A stretch of 64,000 nt of DNA from Fimbriiglobus ruber (GCF_002197845.1 NZ_NIDE01000002.1:310001-374000), one strand, 5' to 3'; positions 36,335 to 49,106 are shown, numbered from the stretch's first letter. Numbers and translations: made by a program. Notes: generated by a model from the letters alone, not told the origin.

Positions 36335-36574
36335 TCATCCCTTGTCTTTTTCGGAGTAAGGCACGCCGTAGAGAAGAAGGCGGCCGCAGCCGTTGCACAT
36401 GTAAGCGTCAACGCGCCCAACAACCGGATACTGACTTCCCCAGAAACTTCGCTTGGCTTCCGGTACGGTGTACTCCAAGTCCCTGTGCCCGTCGGCGTGG
36501 CCCTTGTCGATCAAGCGAACGTGGTGCAGCTGCCCTTCGCAATCGGGGCATTTGGACCTGGGGGCTGTTGACAT
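36335..36574 (-). CDS. Small zinc-ribbon protein
   Basis: The product is about 79 residues from ATG at 36574, which has GGAG eight bases upstream. A CPDCEG knuckle near the N-terminus and a CNGCG knuckle near the C-terminus form a treble-clef or zinc-ribbon metal site. The sequence between (LEYTVPEAKRSFWGSQYPV) is like planctomycete hypothetical proteins with this zinc-ribbon layout. The function is unknown. It is followed after 30 bp by the frameshifted lipoprotein gene on the same strand. Confidence 0.65.
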   Translation of the reverse strand: MSTAPRSKCPDCEGQLHHVRLIDKGHADGHRDLEYTVPEAKRSFWGSQYPVVGRVDAYMCNGCGRLLLYGVPYSEKDKG

Positions 36575-36646
36575 GGCTGCCGCTCCTTTGGCCAAACAAC
36601 ACACATCAATATCACTTGGCGACACGCGGCCGGGCTCGGCCGGCTG

Positions 36647-36985
36647 TTACTCTGTGGACGATTGCGGAGGCAAGCGATCGATCGGTGCCCGCAACCCGAC
36701 GAGCCGCGCCATCGCCTGAAGCACTATCGCGATCACCCACAGTCCGATGCTCGGGTCAGTCAGTAGCGGAACCCATGCCCACCACCATGCTCCCGACCAC
36801 GGACAGACCAGACAAGCCACCGCACCAGCGATTCCACTCAGAAACGGCGGGGCGAACGAGTGCCCGCCCCTGTGGCCGCGCCACGCCGCAATGCCATACC
36901 CGATGACCGACAGCCAGTTGAACAAGATGAGCAGGGCGGACGGTAAGCCGAGGGCCAAGCAAACAGTCCACTGCAAGGCCTCCAC
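36647..36985 (-). CDS. Small integral membrane protein
   Basis: The product is 112 residues starting at GTG 36985, with GGAGG eight bases upstream. Three hydrophobic segments are visible at about residues 7-33, 45-63 and 66-95. No domain is recognised. It is in a leftward cluster of small genes (36985 to 35853) that may be one transcript. Confidence 0.6.
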   Translation of the reverse strand: MEALQWTVCLALGLPSALLILFNWLSVIGYGIAAWRGHRGGHSFAPPFLSGIAGAVACLVCPWSGAWWWAWVPLLTDPSIGLWVIAIVLQAMARLVGLRAPIDRLPPQSSTE

Positions 36986-37172
36986 GCGCCAACCTCCGAG
37001 GCCGATAATGCCGGCATCAGTCGGTCATGCTACCTGTCGTTGCCTGACTCGTCACTTCTGATCCCGAATCCGCCGAGCAAAGCCGTGCCCCGAACTCGTT
37101 GGCCACGGGAGTCGCAATCAACGAGAAGTGTCAACATCCACCTGTACCGGAGAGCGATGGTTCCGGAAAAAC

Positions 37173-37631
37173 CTACTCGCGGCTGATGTCGGGTTCCGTT
37201 TTTTTTGTGTCCGGAGCAAGCAAATCCCAGTGGCCGTCACGGGACTGCAACCACGCCAGCAATGCCTCGACCGGTCGATCGAATTCCTCCCAATCCCGGC
37301 CGGCAGCCCGATACCACTCCCCTACGAGATACTCGTCGACCCGGACTAACGGAATCGGCCCGAACTCCTCCCAGAACGCCACCTCGAACCGCCGGGTGAA
37401 GTCTATCGCTTCCGGAAGATTGTGGTACAAAGCGGAATACTTCATCGCCAGCGAGAAGTTACACGCCGTCGGGGCCATGTGTGCCCAGAATGCACCGCCC
37501 GACCGTAGGCCACCCTCCCAGCTGAACGGCACGTCGCCGGGGTCGGAGCAATAGAACCCGCCGAGTCGATCCAACCACCGGCGGACAGACGGTTCGGGCA
37601 CCGACGCGAAGTACTCGATCTGGTGCCCCAT
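37173..37631 (-). CDS. Hypothetical protein
   Basis: The product is 152 residues, acidic and Trp-rich, starting MGHQIEYFASVPEPSVRRW. It has no signal peptide or membrane segment and looks like a soluble globular protein. Phrases such as FEVAFWEEFGPIPLVRVDEYL and GRDWEEFDRPVEALLAWL suggest an intact fold. I do not recognise the family. Confidence 0.6.
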   Translation of the reverse strand: MGHQIEYFASVPEPSVRRWLDRLGGFYCSDPGDVPFSWEGGLRSGGAFWAHMAPTACNFSLAMKYSALYHNLPEAIDFTRRFEVAFWEEFGPIPLVRVDEYLVGEWYRAAGRDWEEFDRPVEALLAWLQSRDGHWDLLAPDTKKTEPDISRE

Positions 37632-37826
37632 GATTGAAGCCCCTCGGGCAACCGGTTGCTCGCCTCGGCAACGCCGAACCGACGGCCTTCAGCCCGTGAT
37701 TAACTCCCACTATGCTACTTGATCACCAACCAACCAACCCGGAGCCTATATCCGGTGTGGTCCCCCGGTTTCGCCCGAAAGAACCGGGGATCAGATGAGA
37801 CTGTTTCTGACCGCACCGACCGCGTC

Positions 37827-40800
37827 CTACTCCCGCTGGTCGGGCGCCTGCATGCGGCTCGGCGGCAACACGACCGCCGGCGCCTTGGGCGACTCGGGGT
37901 CCATGAGCAAGAGGTGGCGCTTGCCGGGCAGGGTGTCGGCGTCGATCAGGATCTTGTCCCGGCCGCGGAGCGCCAGGACCACCGCGTCGAGCGACAGGCG
38001 GAAGTCGGTCAGGAACCGCCTCGCGGCGAGCAGCGACTGGCGCCGGTCGGCGATCTCCTTCGTCACGGCCGCCCGGTCCTGGCCGCCCTTCACCCGCGAC
38101 TCCAGCTCGGCCGATAGCTTCGCCTCTTCGTCCGGCGGCAGGGTCGCGCGGGCGTCGGCCCAGGCGAGGAAGGCGTCGCGGGCGGCAGTCGCGTCGGCCA
38201 CCTTCTTCGCGACGTCCGCGTCGGCCTGGCGGACGGTGCGGAGCGATTCTTCCTCAGACCTGCGGGTCGTCCGCATCGCTTCCGCCAGGGCTTCGTTGAT
38301 CGTCTTGTCTCGCCGTTGGATCGCCTCGGCGACCGCGTGGTACGACGCGACCACCTCCTGCGGCGGATGCAAGTCGTGGACGGTCAGCTCGCGGAGTTCG
38401 ATGCCCAGGCCGTCCGGGGCGACCTCCCGCAACCGGCGGGCGAGCCGGTCGACGGCCCGCGCTTCGAAGGCGCCGCGGGTGGTCGTAAGCAGGTCGAGGA
38501 ACGGCTGGCCGGCCGCCAGCTCGCGGAACACGGACTCGGCCGTGGACCGGATCACCGCGTCGGCGTCCCGCGTGCCGAACAGGAACCGCGCGGGGTCCGT
38601 GACCGTGTAGCGGACGGTCGCCAGCAGCTCGACCAGGTTGCCGTCGCCGGTGATGAGCAGCGATTCGTCGGTCAACCGTTGGACGCCGTCGGCGTGGGCC
38701 GCCGCCCAGGTGAGCGTGGCGTCGGACGCGGACGTGCTGCCGGACCGTCGCAATCTCTGTTGGTCCGCGCGGGCTTGTTGGAGTTGCCGGTTACGATCGT
38801 CGGTGAGCGCCCGGAAGCCGACTTCGACGGTGCGGATTTCCCCGGGTCGGAGTTTCGTCACCGTCTCGATCGGCCACGGCCAGCGGACGTGCAGGCCGGG
38901 CTCCAGGGTTCCCCGTAAGGCTCCGAACCGCTGCGCGACGCCGACCTCGTCCGCGTTGACCTGGACCAAGGCGGTCGAGGCCCAAACCGCGAGCGCGACG
39001 CCGCCGGCGGTCGACGCGAGGGCTTTCCACCGGTGGGCGACCGCGTGGAGCAGGTCGTCCGCGTGGAGCGTGTTGAGCCATCGGTCGAACGCGCGGAAGC
39101 GGGAACCGACGCGGGAACCCCCGCGCTCGAACGCGAGCAGCCGCATCGAATTCACCAGCACCGCCAGCGACCCGACCTGGTGGAACAACGCGGCCGCGAG
39201 CGGCGCCTTCTCGAACCAGTCGGCCGAGGTCGCGAAGATCGGCCAGAGCCAGCCGGTGAGGACCACACCGAGACCATTGACGCCGAAGCCGAACCAGATG
39301 ATGTTTTGCCGGATGATTCGTACCGTCTCCCGCGACAGGCGGACCAGGAGTGGCAGCGGCCGCAGCGGGTCGCCCATCATCACCACATCGCCGGCCTCGG
39401 CCGCCACCTCGGTGCCCGACCCGATCGCGATCCCGACGGCAGCCCGTGCCAGGGCCGGCGCGTCGTTGATGCCGTCGCCCACGAACGCGGTGTGTGAATT
39501 TTCGCGCGCGGTTGGGGTCGGGCTTTCGGCGGTTGCATCTGCCGGTGCCGCCCGCCGCGCGACCCAATCGGCTTTCTGTGCGGGCAGCAACTCGGCGTAC
39601 ACGTCCGTGAGCGGCAACTGGGCAGCGACGGCGCGGGCGACCGAGATGCGGTCGCCCGTGAGCAGGGCAAGCGGGGTGATGCCCAGATCGCGCAGGTCGG
39701 CGAGGACGCCGGCGGCCTCGGGCCGGAGGCGGTCGCGGGCGCCGATCGCGCCCAGGACGACACCGTCCCGCGCGACGAGGAGGGCCGTTTGCCCCGACTC
39801 GTCCAGGCGATCGAGGAGCGCCGCCGCATCGCTCGACAGAATGACGCCCTGTTCTTCCAGCAGGCGCCGCGTGCCGACGAGCAAAGCTGCGCCGCCCTGC
39901 GTCCGGACGGCGACTCCCGCGCCGGGGTGCGCGAGGAACGTGTCGACCGCCTCCGGGTTGACCCCGCGGTCCAGCGCCGTGGCCAGAACCGCCCGCGCGA
40001 GCGGGTGTTCGCTCCGTTGCTCGGCGGTCGCGGCCGCGCGCAGTAGTTCCTCAACGGGGATGGCGCCGAGCGGCAGTACGTCACCGACTTCGAGCCGGCC
40101 TTCCGTTAACGTGCCCGTCTTGTCGAACGCGAACGCCGTGACGCCGGCGAGCCGTTCCAGTGCGGCCCCGCCTTTGATGAGGACGCCCGTCCCCGCCAAT
40201 CGGCCGAGGGCGGCGACCACCGCCGCGGGCGTCGCCAGCACCAGCGGACACGGGCAGGCGACCACCAGCACGGCAAGCGTCGGGTAAAGGGCGACCCGGG
40301 CGGCCGCCGCGGTGCCGGGCTTCACGCGGTCCGGCCCGACCGGGCCCATTTGAAAGACGACGTTGAACGCAAACGTGACGAGTGCGACGGCGAGGACGGC
40401 CGGCAGGAAGTACCGCGCGAGCCGGTCCGCGAGGCGTTCGCCCGAACCCTTGTCCCGCAGCGCCTGCGCGGTGTACTCGATCACTTGCCCGGCGACGGTC
40501 TGCTTCGCCACCTTCCGCGCTTCGATCGTGAGCGCGCCGAGTTGCACCACGCTCCCGGCCAGGACGGGGTCGCCCGGCCCCTTGTCCGCGGGCAGGCTCT
40601 CGCCCGTCAGCGCGGACGTGTCCACCGCCGAGCGGCCGTCCACGATCACGCCGTCCACGGGCACCTTCCCACCCGGCTTCACCACCACCTTGTCGCCGAC
40701 CTGTAACTCGGCCGTAAATACGCGGACTTCCTGGCCCTCTCTCAGGACCCAGGTGCGGTGCGGGAAGAGTTCGGTGAGCCGCCGGAGTGCGCGCTGCGTG

Positions 40801-41189
40801 CGGTCGAACGTGACGGCTTCCAGACATTCGCCGGCGAGCCCGATGAAGATGACCTCGGCCGCGACGATGGGCTCGCCGATCAGGATGGCCGCGACGGCGG
40901 CGATCGCCACCGCGAGGTCCGCCCCGACCCGGCCCTCGCCGAGCCGTTCGAGCGAGCCGTACAGCACCTTCGACCCGCCGATCACCGCAGCGATCAGCGC
41001 GAACCGGAACCCGAAGACGCCCCGGGCCTGCCACGTCGGGACGGCGAGCCCGATTTCCTTCAGCCACCCGGCCAACGGCGGCCACAGGTCGACGGCCAGG
41101 AGCGCGCCGACCACGGCGGCCAGCGTGTAAAGGACGAAGTTGGACCGCTGGGTGAACGGCTGGTCGGTGGGGTCGAATTCGCGGTGCAT
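37827..41189 (-). CDS. P1B-type metal ATPase fused to an HflK-like SPFH domain
   Basis: The product is 1120 residues. Residues 1-690 are a heavy-metal P-type ATPase without an N-terminal HMA domain: TGES at 195-198, CPC ion-site motif at 312-314, phosphorylation loop DKTGT at 356-360, SEHP at 393-396 and GDGIND at 571-576. A Ser/Thr/Pro-rich insert (about 547-565) precedes GDGIND. After FHQVGSLAVLVNSMRLL and a further membrane segment near 722-742, residues about 745-1080 are an SPFH/band-7 domain of the HflK type (VNADEVGVAQRFGALRGTL, LEPGLHVRWPWPIETVTKL in parts, then a long charged coiled helix region). The SPFH half would lie outside the cytoplasm. In Zn/Cd pumps the FHQVG position usually has Asp or Glu, here Gln, so the metal is uncertain. 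No stop or shift separates the halves. Confidence 0.92.
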   Translation of the reverse strand: MHREFDPTDQPFTQRSNFVLYTLAAVVGALLAVDLWPPLAGWLKEIGLAVPTWQARGVFGFRFALIAAVIGGSKVLYGSLERLGEGRVGADLAVAIAAVAAILIGEPIVAAEVIFIGLAGECLEAVTFDRTQRALRRLTELFPHRTWVLREGQEVRVFTAELQVGDKVVVKPGGKVPVDGVIVDGRSAVDTSALTGESLPADKGPGDPVLAGSVVQLGALTIEARKVAKQTVAGQVIEYTAQALRDKGSGERLADRLARYFLPAVLAVALVTFAFNVVFQMGPVGPDRVKPGTAAAARVALYPTLAVLVVACPCPLVLATPAAVVAALGRLAGTGVLIKGGAALERLAGVTAFAFDKTGTLTEGRLEVGDVLPLGAIPVEELLRAAATAEQRSEHPLARAVLATALDRGVNPEAVDTFLAHPGAGVAVRTQGGAALLVGTRRLLEEQGVILSSDAAALLDRLDESGQTALLVARDGVVLGAIGARDRLRPEAAGVLADLRDLGITPLALLTGDRISVARAVAAQLPLTDVYAELLPAQKADWVARRAAPADATAESPTPTARENSHTAFVGDGINDAPALARAAVGIAIGSGTEVAAEAGDVVMMGDPLRPLPLLVRLSRETVRIIRQNIIWFGFGVNGLGVVLTGWLWPIFATSADWFEKAPLAAALFHQVGSLAVLVNSMRLLAFERGGSRVGSRFRAFDRWLNTLHADDLLHAVAHRWKALASTAGGVALAVWASTALVQVNADEVGVAQRFGALRGTLEPGLHVRWPWPIETVTKLRPGEIRTVEVGFRALTDDRNRQLQQARADQQRLRRSGSTSASDATLTWAAAHADGVQRLTDESLLITGDGNLVELLATVRYTVTDPARFLFGTRDADAVIRSTAESVFRELAAGQPFLDLLTTTRGAFEARAVDRLARRLREVAPDGLGIELRELTVHDLHPPQEVVASYHAVAEAIQRRDKTINEALAEAMRTTRRSEEESLRTVRQADADVAKKVADATAARDAFLAWADARATLPPDEEAKLSAELESRVKGGQDRAAVTKEIADRRQSLLAARRFLTDFRLSLDAVVLALRGRDKILIDADTLPGKRHLLLMDPESPKAPAVVLPPSRMQAPDQRE

Positions 41190-41441
41190 GAGCGGACCGA
41201 GCCGGCGGGAGTGCGGTGAGCCGGGAACGCGGTCAGGTTAGGGTGGGGCCGAACGAGTGGCCGCAAAAAGGCAAAAATTCACAAAAGGGATTTACCCCAG
41301 ATTAGCGATTAGCTCGATCCGCGTCCTCGCGTTGACGTTTCTCATAACCAACGGTATTTCCGCCGCGCAACCTTGCGCAAATGTCCGACGGGCAAGCAAC
41401 AAAACCGTTTCACGGCAACCGTGAGGGGGAGAACGTCCGCG

Positions 41442-44203
<2,762 letters not shown>

Positions 44204-44419
44204 CGTGCACTCGGCGCGATCGGGAAGGAAACACTTTCCGAGAGACTTCTCGCGGAACGCGACAACGGACCTGACGTCCGCGATTGCGTCCCGCGAGCTG
44301 GGCGTGTTGTTAGCCGGTGGTGTTCAGGTATGGCAGAAGTACCGAGATCAAGTTATAGACTCTGAATAGGGCGACTGCCGCGATTTCTCATTCGACGTTC
44401 ACCGGAAAGACCACCCCGC

Positions 44420-44674
44420 ATGTCACAGTCTCACCCCCCGTCCGCCCGGCTCGCCGCGAAGTTGCACCGCCGCGTCTGCATCGTGCTGACCGAAGATGCC
44501 GTCCTGGCGGAGGAAGTCCTCGCCCGCAAGAAGCTTGCGGGCGAGATCGCGGGCCGTCTGTCCGAGCGAGCGCTGCTCATTCGCGCGGGCCGTGTCGAGG
44601 TGGTACTGGAAGAACTCCGCAAGATGGGCCACACGCCGCAGGTCGTCGGGAAGGCTGCCGAGACGCGGGCGTAA
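44420..44674 (+). CDS. Small helical protein of unknown function
   Basis: The product is 84 residues and strongly helical with many Leu/Ala/Glu/Arg (LTEDAVLAEEVLARKKLAGEIAG). It has no domain, signal peptide or membrane segment. It lies just upstream of the XPB-like gene, on the same strand, with a 58-bp gap, and may be co-transcribed. The function is unknown. Confidence 0.5.
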   Translation: MSQSHPPSARLAAKLHRRVCIVLTEDAVLAEEVLARKKLAGEIAGRLSERALLIRAGRVEVVLEELRKMGHTPQVVGKAAETRA

Positions 44675-44732
44675 TTGTGTCCCGGCGGGAAACACCGTCG
44701 CTCGCCGCCCCAGTCCGCTATACAACACCCGA

Positions 44733-46859
44733 ATGCCTCCACCCTCGGACACCGAAGTTTGGAACGACCGCGTGCGGGACGCCCTGTCCCGGTACGCCGA
44801 ACCTCTTTTGCGCGAGGTCGTGGGCCGGCTGGTGAAGCCGCGCACCGCGACGCCGCCGGACGAGCTGGTCGAGAAGTGCCTGTCCACCCTCGCCAACCCG
44901 CCCGTCATCGACCGGCGGGTCGCCGAACTCCCGCCCGCCGCGCGGAAGGCACTCGCCGTCATTGCCGTCAGTCGGCGACCGACCTGGAAAGTCGGGCACC
45001 TGATCACCATTCTGTCCGCTCTCGGGCACCCCGAAGGGTTCGCCCCAATCCACACGCTGCTGGAGACCGGCTTGCTCTGCCCGGACTTTTCGCTGCACGC
45101 CCCGGCTGTGGAACAGTTCGAGAGCTGGCTCGGCTCGGCCGGCACCGTCCACGCACAGGTCTTCGCCCACCCGGCCGTCGCCGCCCGCGCCCAGGGAGAA
45201 AATCTCGGCTTCCCGATCCCCCCCGGCGAGCGGCTCGGCTCGGCCTCGCCGCGGTTCACGGACGGCCTCGACTGGCTGTTGCGGCTCGCGCTCGTATGGC
45301 AGCAGGTGGACGAGGCCCCGGTCCGGTTGACCCAGGGGCGGACGCTGTTCAAGCGCGACCTGGGCCGACTCCAGACCGACGAGGTGCTGGCCGCCGCCCC
45401 GCCGGACCAACTCGTACCCGTTGCCGACCCCGGGGTGTTGTCGCTCCTGTGGGCCGAGGCGAGCGGGCTCATCAAGCTGAACGAGGGTGAACTGCGGTCC
45501 GCCCCGTTCCCGCCCACGTGGGGGGCGACGCTCACCCCCGCCGTGGCCGACCTGTGGGCCGCGCTCACGGCCGTCGAGGCATGGGATCCGCTTAGAGGTT
45601 ATTCCCCCGTCGAGTCCGGCCTGTCCGCACTGCCGACGGCCGGGCTGCTCGCGCTGCTGATCCTCGCCGGGGCCGCGCGGCCGGGTCAAGAAACGGGCTG
45701 GGTCGACCCCCAGGTTATTGCCGACTGGCTGTGGGAACACCATCCCTCGTGGCAGGGCGGCCTGCCCCGCGAAGAAGCGAAAACGCGGGGGCTGGCGTGG
45801 GTCGAGGCGTACCTGCTCGGGGTCGCGTACCCACTCAGGTTGGTTGAAGCGGCGCAGTACGACGGGTGGAAAGTGCGGCTGACCGACCTCGGCCGCCACT
45901 TGCTCGCGGGCGGACCGGAGCCGGCCGCCGCCCCGGCATTCCCGCAGACGCTGCTCGTACAGCCGAACGCCGAGGTGCTGGTTTACCGCCAGGGACTGAC
46001 GCCCAACCTGATCGGGCGGCTGTCGCGGTTCGCCCGGTGGAAGGGACTCGGCCCGGCCTGCACGCTGGAACTCAACGCGACGCGGACGTACCACGGGCTG
46101 GAGTCCGGGCTCACTCTCGCCAGCGTCCTGCAGACACTCAACCAGCACGGGATGAAGCCGGTCCCATCGGCCGTCGCCGACCTGCTGCGGCGGTGGGCCG
46201 ACAAGCGGGACCGGATCACCCTGTACTCGGCCGCCACGCTGGTCGAGTTCCAGACCGCGGCCGACCTCGACGCGGCCGTCTCGCGGGGGATCGTGAGCGT
46301 CCGCGTGACCGACCGGATCGGGCTGACCGACGACGGCCGCGACCCCGATTTCAAGAACCTGCGGCTGATCGGCAACCGGGACTACGAGGCCCGCCCGCAG
46401 CAGTGCGTGACGGTCGACGCGGACGGGGTGACGCTGACGATCGACGCGGCCCACTCGGACTTGATGCTGGAAGCGGAGATCGGCCGGCTGGCTGACCCCG
46501 TGACCGGCGACCCGCCGGGCCTGCGGCGGGTCCGCATCTCCCCGCAGTCGCTGGCCCGCGCGCAGGCCGCCGGACTGACGCTCGCCGACCTGGACGCGTG
46601 GTTCCAGGCCCGGGCCGGGCACCCGCTTCCCGCGCCCGGCCGGCTGTTCGTCCTCGCCCCGCACCTCGCGGCTCCGACCGCCGCCCGGCACCTCGTGGTC
46701 CACCTCCCGTCCGCCGAGGCAACCGACGGACTGGTGCAGTGGCCGACCACCGCCGCCCTGGTCGGCCCGCGGCTCGGGCCGACGGCCGTGGTTGTCGACG
46801 AGGCGAACCTGGAGCGGCTACGCGAAGTGCTGGCGGGCCTGGGAATGCAACTGGCGTGA
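44733..46859 (+). CDS. XPB/Ssl2-like helicase-associated domain protein (no ATPase core)
   Basis: The product is 708 residues. The C-terminal third has the XPB/Ssl2-type N-terminal helicase-associated fold: TLLVQPNAEVLVYRQGL, LNQHGMKPVPSAVADLLRRW and RITLYSAATLVEF. The N-terminal part is helical (RYAEPLLREVVGRLVKP, PAARKALAVIAVSRR). I see no Walker A or DEAD-box helicase core, so it is a helicase-accessory protein of the group common in planctomycetes and actinobacteria, perhaps working with a separate helicase. ATG at 44733 starts the alignable region. It is convergent with the PepSY-like gene across an inverted repeat. Confidence 0.8.
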   Translation: MPPPSDTEVWNDRVRDALSRYAEPLLREVVGRLVKPRTATPPDELVEKCLSTLANPPVIDRRVAELPPAARKALAVIAVSRRPTWKVGHLITILSALGHPEGFAPIHTLLETGLLCPDFSLHAPAVEQFESWLGSAGTVHAQVFAHPAVAARAQGENLGFPIPPGERLGSASPRFTDGLDWLLRLALVWQQVDEAPVRLTQGRTLFKRDLGRLQTDEVLAAAPPDQLVPVADPGVLSLLWAEASGLIKLNEGELRSAPFPPTWGATLTPAVADLWAALTAVEAWDPLRGYSPVESGLSALPTAGLLALLILAGAARPGQETGWVDPQVIADWLWEHHPSWQGGLPREEAKTRGLAWVEAYLLGVAYPLRLVEAAQYDGWKVRLTDLGRHLLAGGPEPAAAPAFPQTLLVQPNAEVLVYRQGLTPNLIGRLSRFARWKGLGPACTLELNATRTYHGLESGLTLASVLQTLNQHGMKPVPSAVADLLRRWADKRDRITLYSAATLVEFQTAADLDAAVSRGIVSVRVTDRIGLTDDGRDPDFKNLRLIGNRDYEARPQQCVTVDADGVTLTIDAAHSDLMLEAEIGRLADPVTGDPPGLRRVRISPQSLARAQAAGLTLADLDAWFQARAGHPLPAPGRLFVLAPHLAAPTAARHLVVHLPSAEATDGLVQWPTTAALVGPRLGPTAVVVDEANLERLREVLAGLGMQLA

Positions 46860-46873
46860 ACGGGGGAGCGATT

Positions 46874-46956
46874 CTGGTCGGTGTAGGGCACGCTATTGCG
46901 TGCCGTCTTTGCCGCAGGGAGCCACGGCACGCAATAGCGTGCCCTACACCGACCAG
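46874..46956. repeat. Perfect 33-bp inverted repeat between convergent genes
   Basis: Arms 46874-46906 and 46924-46956 are exact reverse complements separated by 17 bp. Each arm contains the self-complementary phrase GGCACGC-TATT-GCGTGCC, so four stem arms can form. It sits 14 bp after the XPB-like stop and 8 bp before the PepSY-like stop. Confidence 0.95.
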
Positions 46957-46964
46957 ACGATTTC

Positions 46965-47456
46965 TTACTTCCCTTCCTTCTCTTTGCTCTTGTCTTCCGT
47001 CTCGATCACCTTGCCGTCTTTGTCGAAGACGACTTCGAGCTTCTTCTTGTCGGCGGACACAAGTAGGACTTCGTAGGTGACTTTGTCGTCCTTGGTGATC
47101 TCCTCGACCTTTTTGATCTCAGCCTTGGGGTACGCTTTGTCCAGCGCCGCGGCGACCGGCTTCGGCAGGTCGGCGAGCTTGATTTCTTTCTCGGCCGCGA
47201 CGATCTTCCCCTCCGGCGTGACGGTCACTTCGATCTTCGCGTCGCCGTCCGCGATCGCCACCTCGTACACCGTCTTGCCCTTCTCCGTTTCCTTCTCGGC
47301 GGACTTCATCTCGGCCTTCGGGAACTTGGCCTTCACCGCGTCCACGACCGCCTTCGGGAGCTTATCGAGCGGGATCTTCTCCTCGTCCGCGCGGGCGGCC
47401 ACCGCCACTGCGAGACCGGCCACGACGGCCACGGCCAGGGCAAACATGCGAGACAT
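46965..47456 (-). CDS. Secreted PepSY-like protein with two repeats
   Basis: The product is about 163 residues: signal peptide (FALAVAVVAGLAVAVAARA) then two similar modules of about 60 residues. Each begins with a short LP-hydrophobic helix (LPKAVVDAVKAKFPKAEMK and LPKPVAAALDKAYPKAEIK) followed by charged strands ending VTPEGKIVAAEKEI and VFDKDGKVIETED. This is the PepSY-like / beta-lactamase-inhibitor-like fold. It is very rich in Lys and Glu. A role in binding or inhibiting a periplasmic enzyme is suggested by the family but not shown. Two or three adjacent ATG codons (47459, 47456, 47447) compete as the start. Confidence 0.82.
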   Translation of the reverse strand: MSRMFALAVAVVAGLAVAVAARADEEKIPLDKLPKAVVDAVKAKFPKAEMKSAEKETEKGKTVYEVAIADGDAKIEVTVTPEGKIVAAEKEIKLADLPKPVAAALDKAYPKAEIKKVEEITKDDKVTYEVLLVSADKKKLEVVFDKDGKVIETEDKSKEKEGK

Positions 47457-47567
47457 CATTTCTCTCCGTTCCTGTGGTGCGTACCGCGCGGCGCCGGCCG
47501 CCGCGTCCGCAGACACGATACCCGCCGGCCATGACCGTCGGGTGAAGCGAAGATAAATTCGGGCTTA

Positions 47568-49106
47568 TCAACGAAGCGGCTGCGCGCTCAGTTGGGTTTC
47601 GGCCACTTCCAGCGCGCGGAGCAGGCCCATCGCCTTGTTCACCGTCTCCTGGTACTCGGCCACCGGGTCGCTGTCGGCGACGACCCCGGCCCCGGACTGG
47701 ACGTCGGCCGTCCGCCCGCAGATAACCATCGTCCGCAGGGCGATGCAGGTGTCCGTGTTCCCGCTGAAGTCGACGTACCCGACGGCCCCGCCGTAGGGCC
47801 CGCGGCGGTGCGGCTCCAGTTCGTCGATGACCTCCATCGCCCGGACCTTCGGGGCCCCGCTCAGCGTCCCGGCCGGCAGCGCCGACCGCATCGCGTCGAA
47901 CGCCGTCTTGCCCGCGGCCAGCGTCCCGGTCACGGTGCTGGACAGGTGCATGACGTGGCTGTACCGCTCGACCGTGAGCAGGTCGCCGATGCGGACGCTG
48001 CCCAGCTCGGCCACGTGCCCCACGTCGTTTCGGGCGAGGTCGACGAGCATGATGTGCTCGGCCCGCTCCTTCGGGTCCGCCAGGAGGTCGTCGGCGAGCC
48101 GGCGGTCCTCTTCGGGCGTCTCGCCGCGCCGCCGGGTGCCGGCCAGCGGGCGGACGACCATCTCGCGGTTCTCGACCCGGCACATGATCTCCGGCGACGC
48201 CCCGACCAGGGTCACGTCCCCGGCCTCCACGAAGAACATGAACGGGCTGGGGTTAATGACCCGCAGCGCCCGATAGATCTCGAACGGGGCGGCCGTCGTC
48301 TCGGTCCGGAACCGCTGGCTCAGGACGACCTGGAAGATGTCGCCGGCGAAGATGTATTCCTTCGCCTTGCGGACCGCGGCCTCGAACGCCGCTTTGGTGA
48401 AGTTCGATTGGTAGCGGGCCGGCGGCGCAGCCTCCGGCGGTTTCCGCGCGCCGCCCAGGTCGATGTCCGCCGGGGCGAGGTCGGCGACTGGGCGGCCGAG
48501 GTCGGCGACCAGTTCGTCCGTCCGCCGGCAGGCGGTGGCGTACGCGGCCTTCAACTCGTCGGCGGTCGCCCCCGCTTTCACGTGCGCGTGGGCGACGACG
48601 CAGACCGTCTTGTTGATGTGGTCGAAGATCGCCATCCGGTCGTAGAAGGCGAAGCCGAGGTCCGGGATGTGGCGGTCGTCCGTCGGCGCGTTGGGCAACC
48701 GTTCGACGTACCGGACGGTGTCGTACCCGGCGTACCCGACCGCGCCGCCGCAGAACCGCGGCAGGCCCGGCAGGTGCGGCGCCCGGTACTCGTCGATAAG
48801 GTGTTCCAGCACCTTGAGCGGGTCGGCGTGCGTGGACTCGACCCAGTCGCCGCCCTCGTCCTTGACGCGGACGCGGTCCGCGTAGGCCTCGAACCACTTG
48901 AACGGGCCGGCGCCGAGGAAGCTGTACCGCCCGACCCGCTCGCCGCCGACGACGCTTTCGAAGAGGAACGCCCACCCGCCCCCGCGAACCCGGTTGTAGG
49001 CGGACACCGGGGTCAGCGCGTCGGCGACGAGCTGGCGGTAGACCGGAACGACGGTGTGGGAACGGGCCAGTTCGGCGAACTGGTCGAACGACGGACGGTA
49101 GCGCAT
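47568..49106 (-). CDS. trpE: Anthranilate synthase component I
   Basis: The product is about 512 residues and converts chorismate plus glutamine-derived ammonia to anthranilate, the first step of tryptophan synthesis, together with TrpG. The N-terminal domain has the Trp-binding LLES-like region ([19 protein letters not shown]) and [11 protein letters not shown]. The catalytic C-terminal domain has [83 protein letters not shown], and [23 protein letters not shown] in segments. All chorismate-site residues seem intact. No trpG is adjacent on this side. ATG at 49106 or the in-frame GTG at 49127 may start it. Confidence 0.95.
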   Translation of the reverse strand: MRYRPSFDQFAELARSHTVVPVYRQLVADALTPVSAYNRVRGGGWAFLFESVVGGERVGRYSFLGAGPFKWFEAYADRVRVKDEGGDWVESTHADPLKVLEHLIDEYRAPHLPGLPRFCGGAVGYAGYDTVRYVERLPNAPTDDRHIPDLGFAFYDRMAIFDHINKTVCVVAHAHVKAGATADELKAAYATACRRTDELVADLGRPVADLAPADIDLGGARKPPEAAPPARYQSNFTKAAFEAAVRKAKEYIFAGDIFQVVLSQRFRTETTAAPFEIYRALRVINPSPFMFFVEAGDVTLVGASPEIMCRVENREMVVRPLAGTRRRGETPEEDRRLADDLLADPKERAEHIMLVDLARNDVGHVAELGSVRIGDLLTVERYSHVMHLSSTVTGTLAAGKTAFDAMRSALPAGTLSGAPKVRAMEVIDELEPHRRGPYGGAVGYVDFSGNTDTCIALRTMVICGRTADVQSGAGVVADSDPVAEYQETVNKAMGLLRALEVAETQLSAQPLR

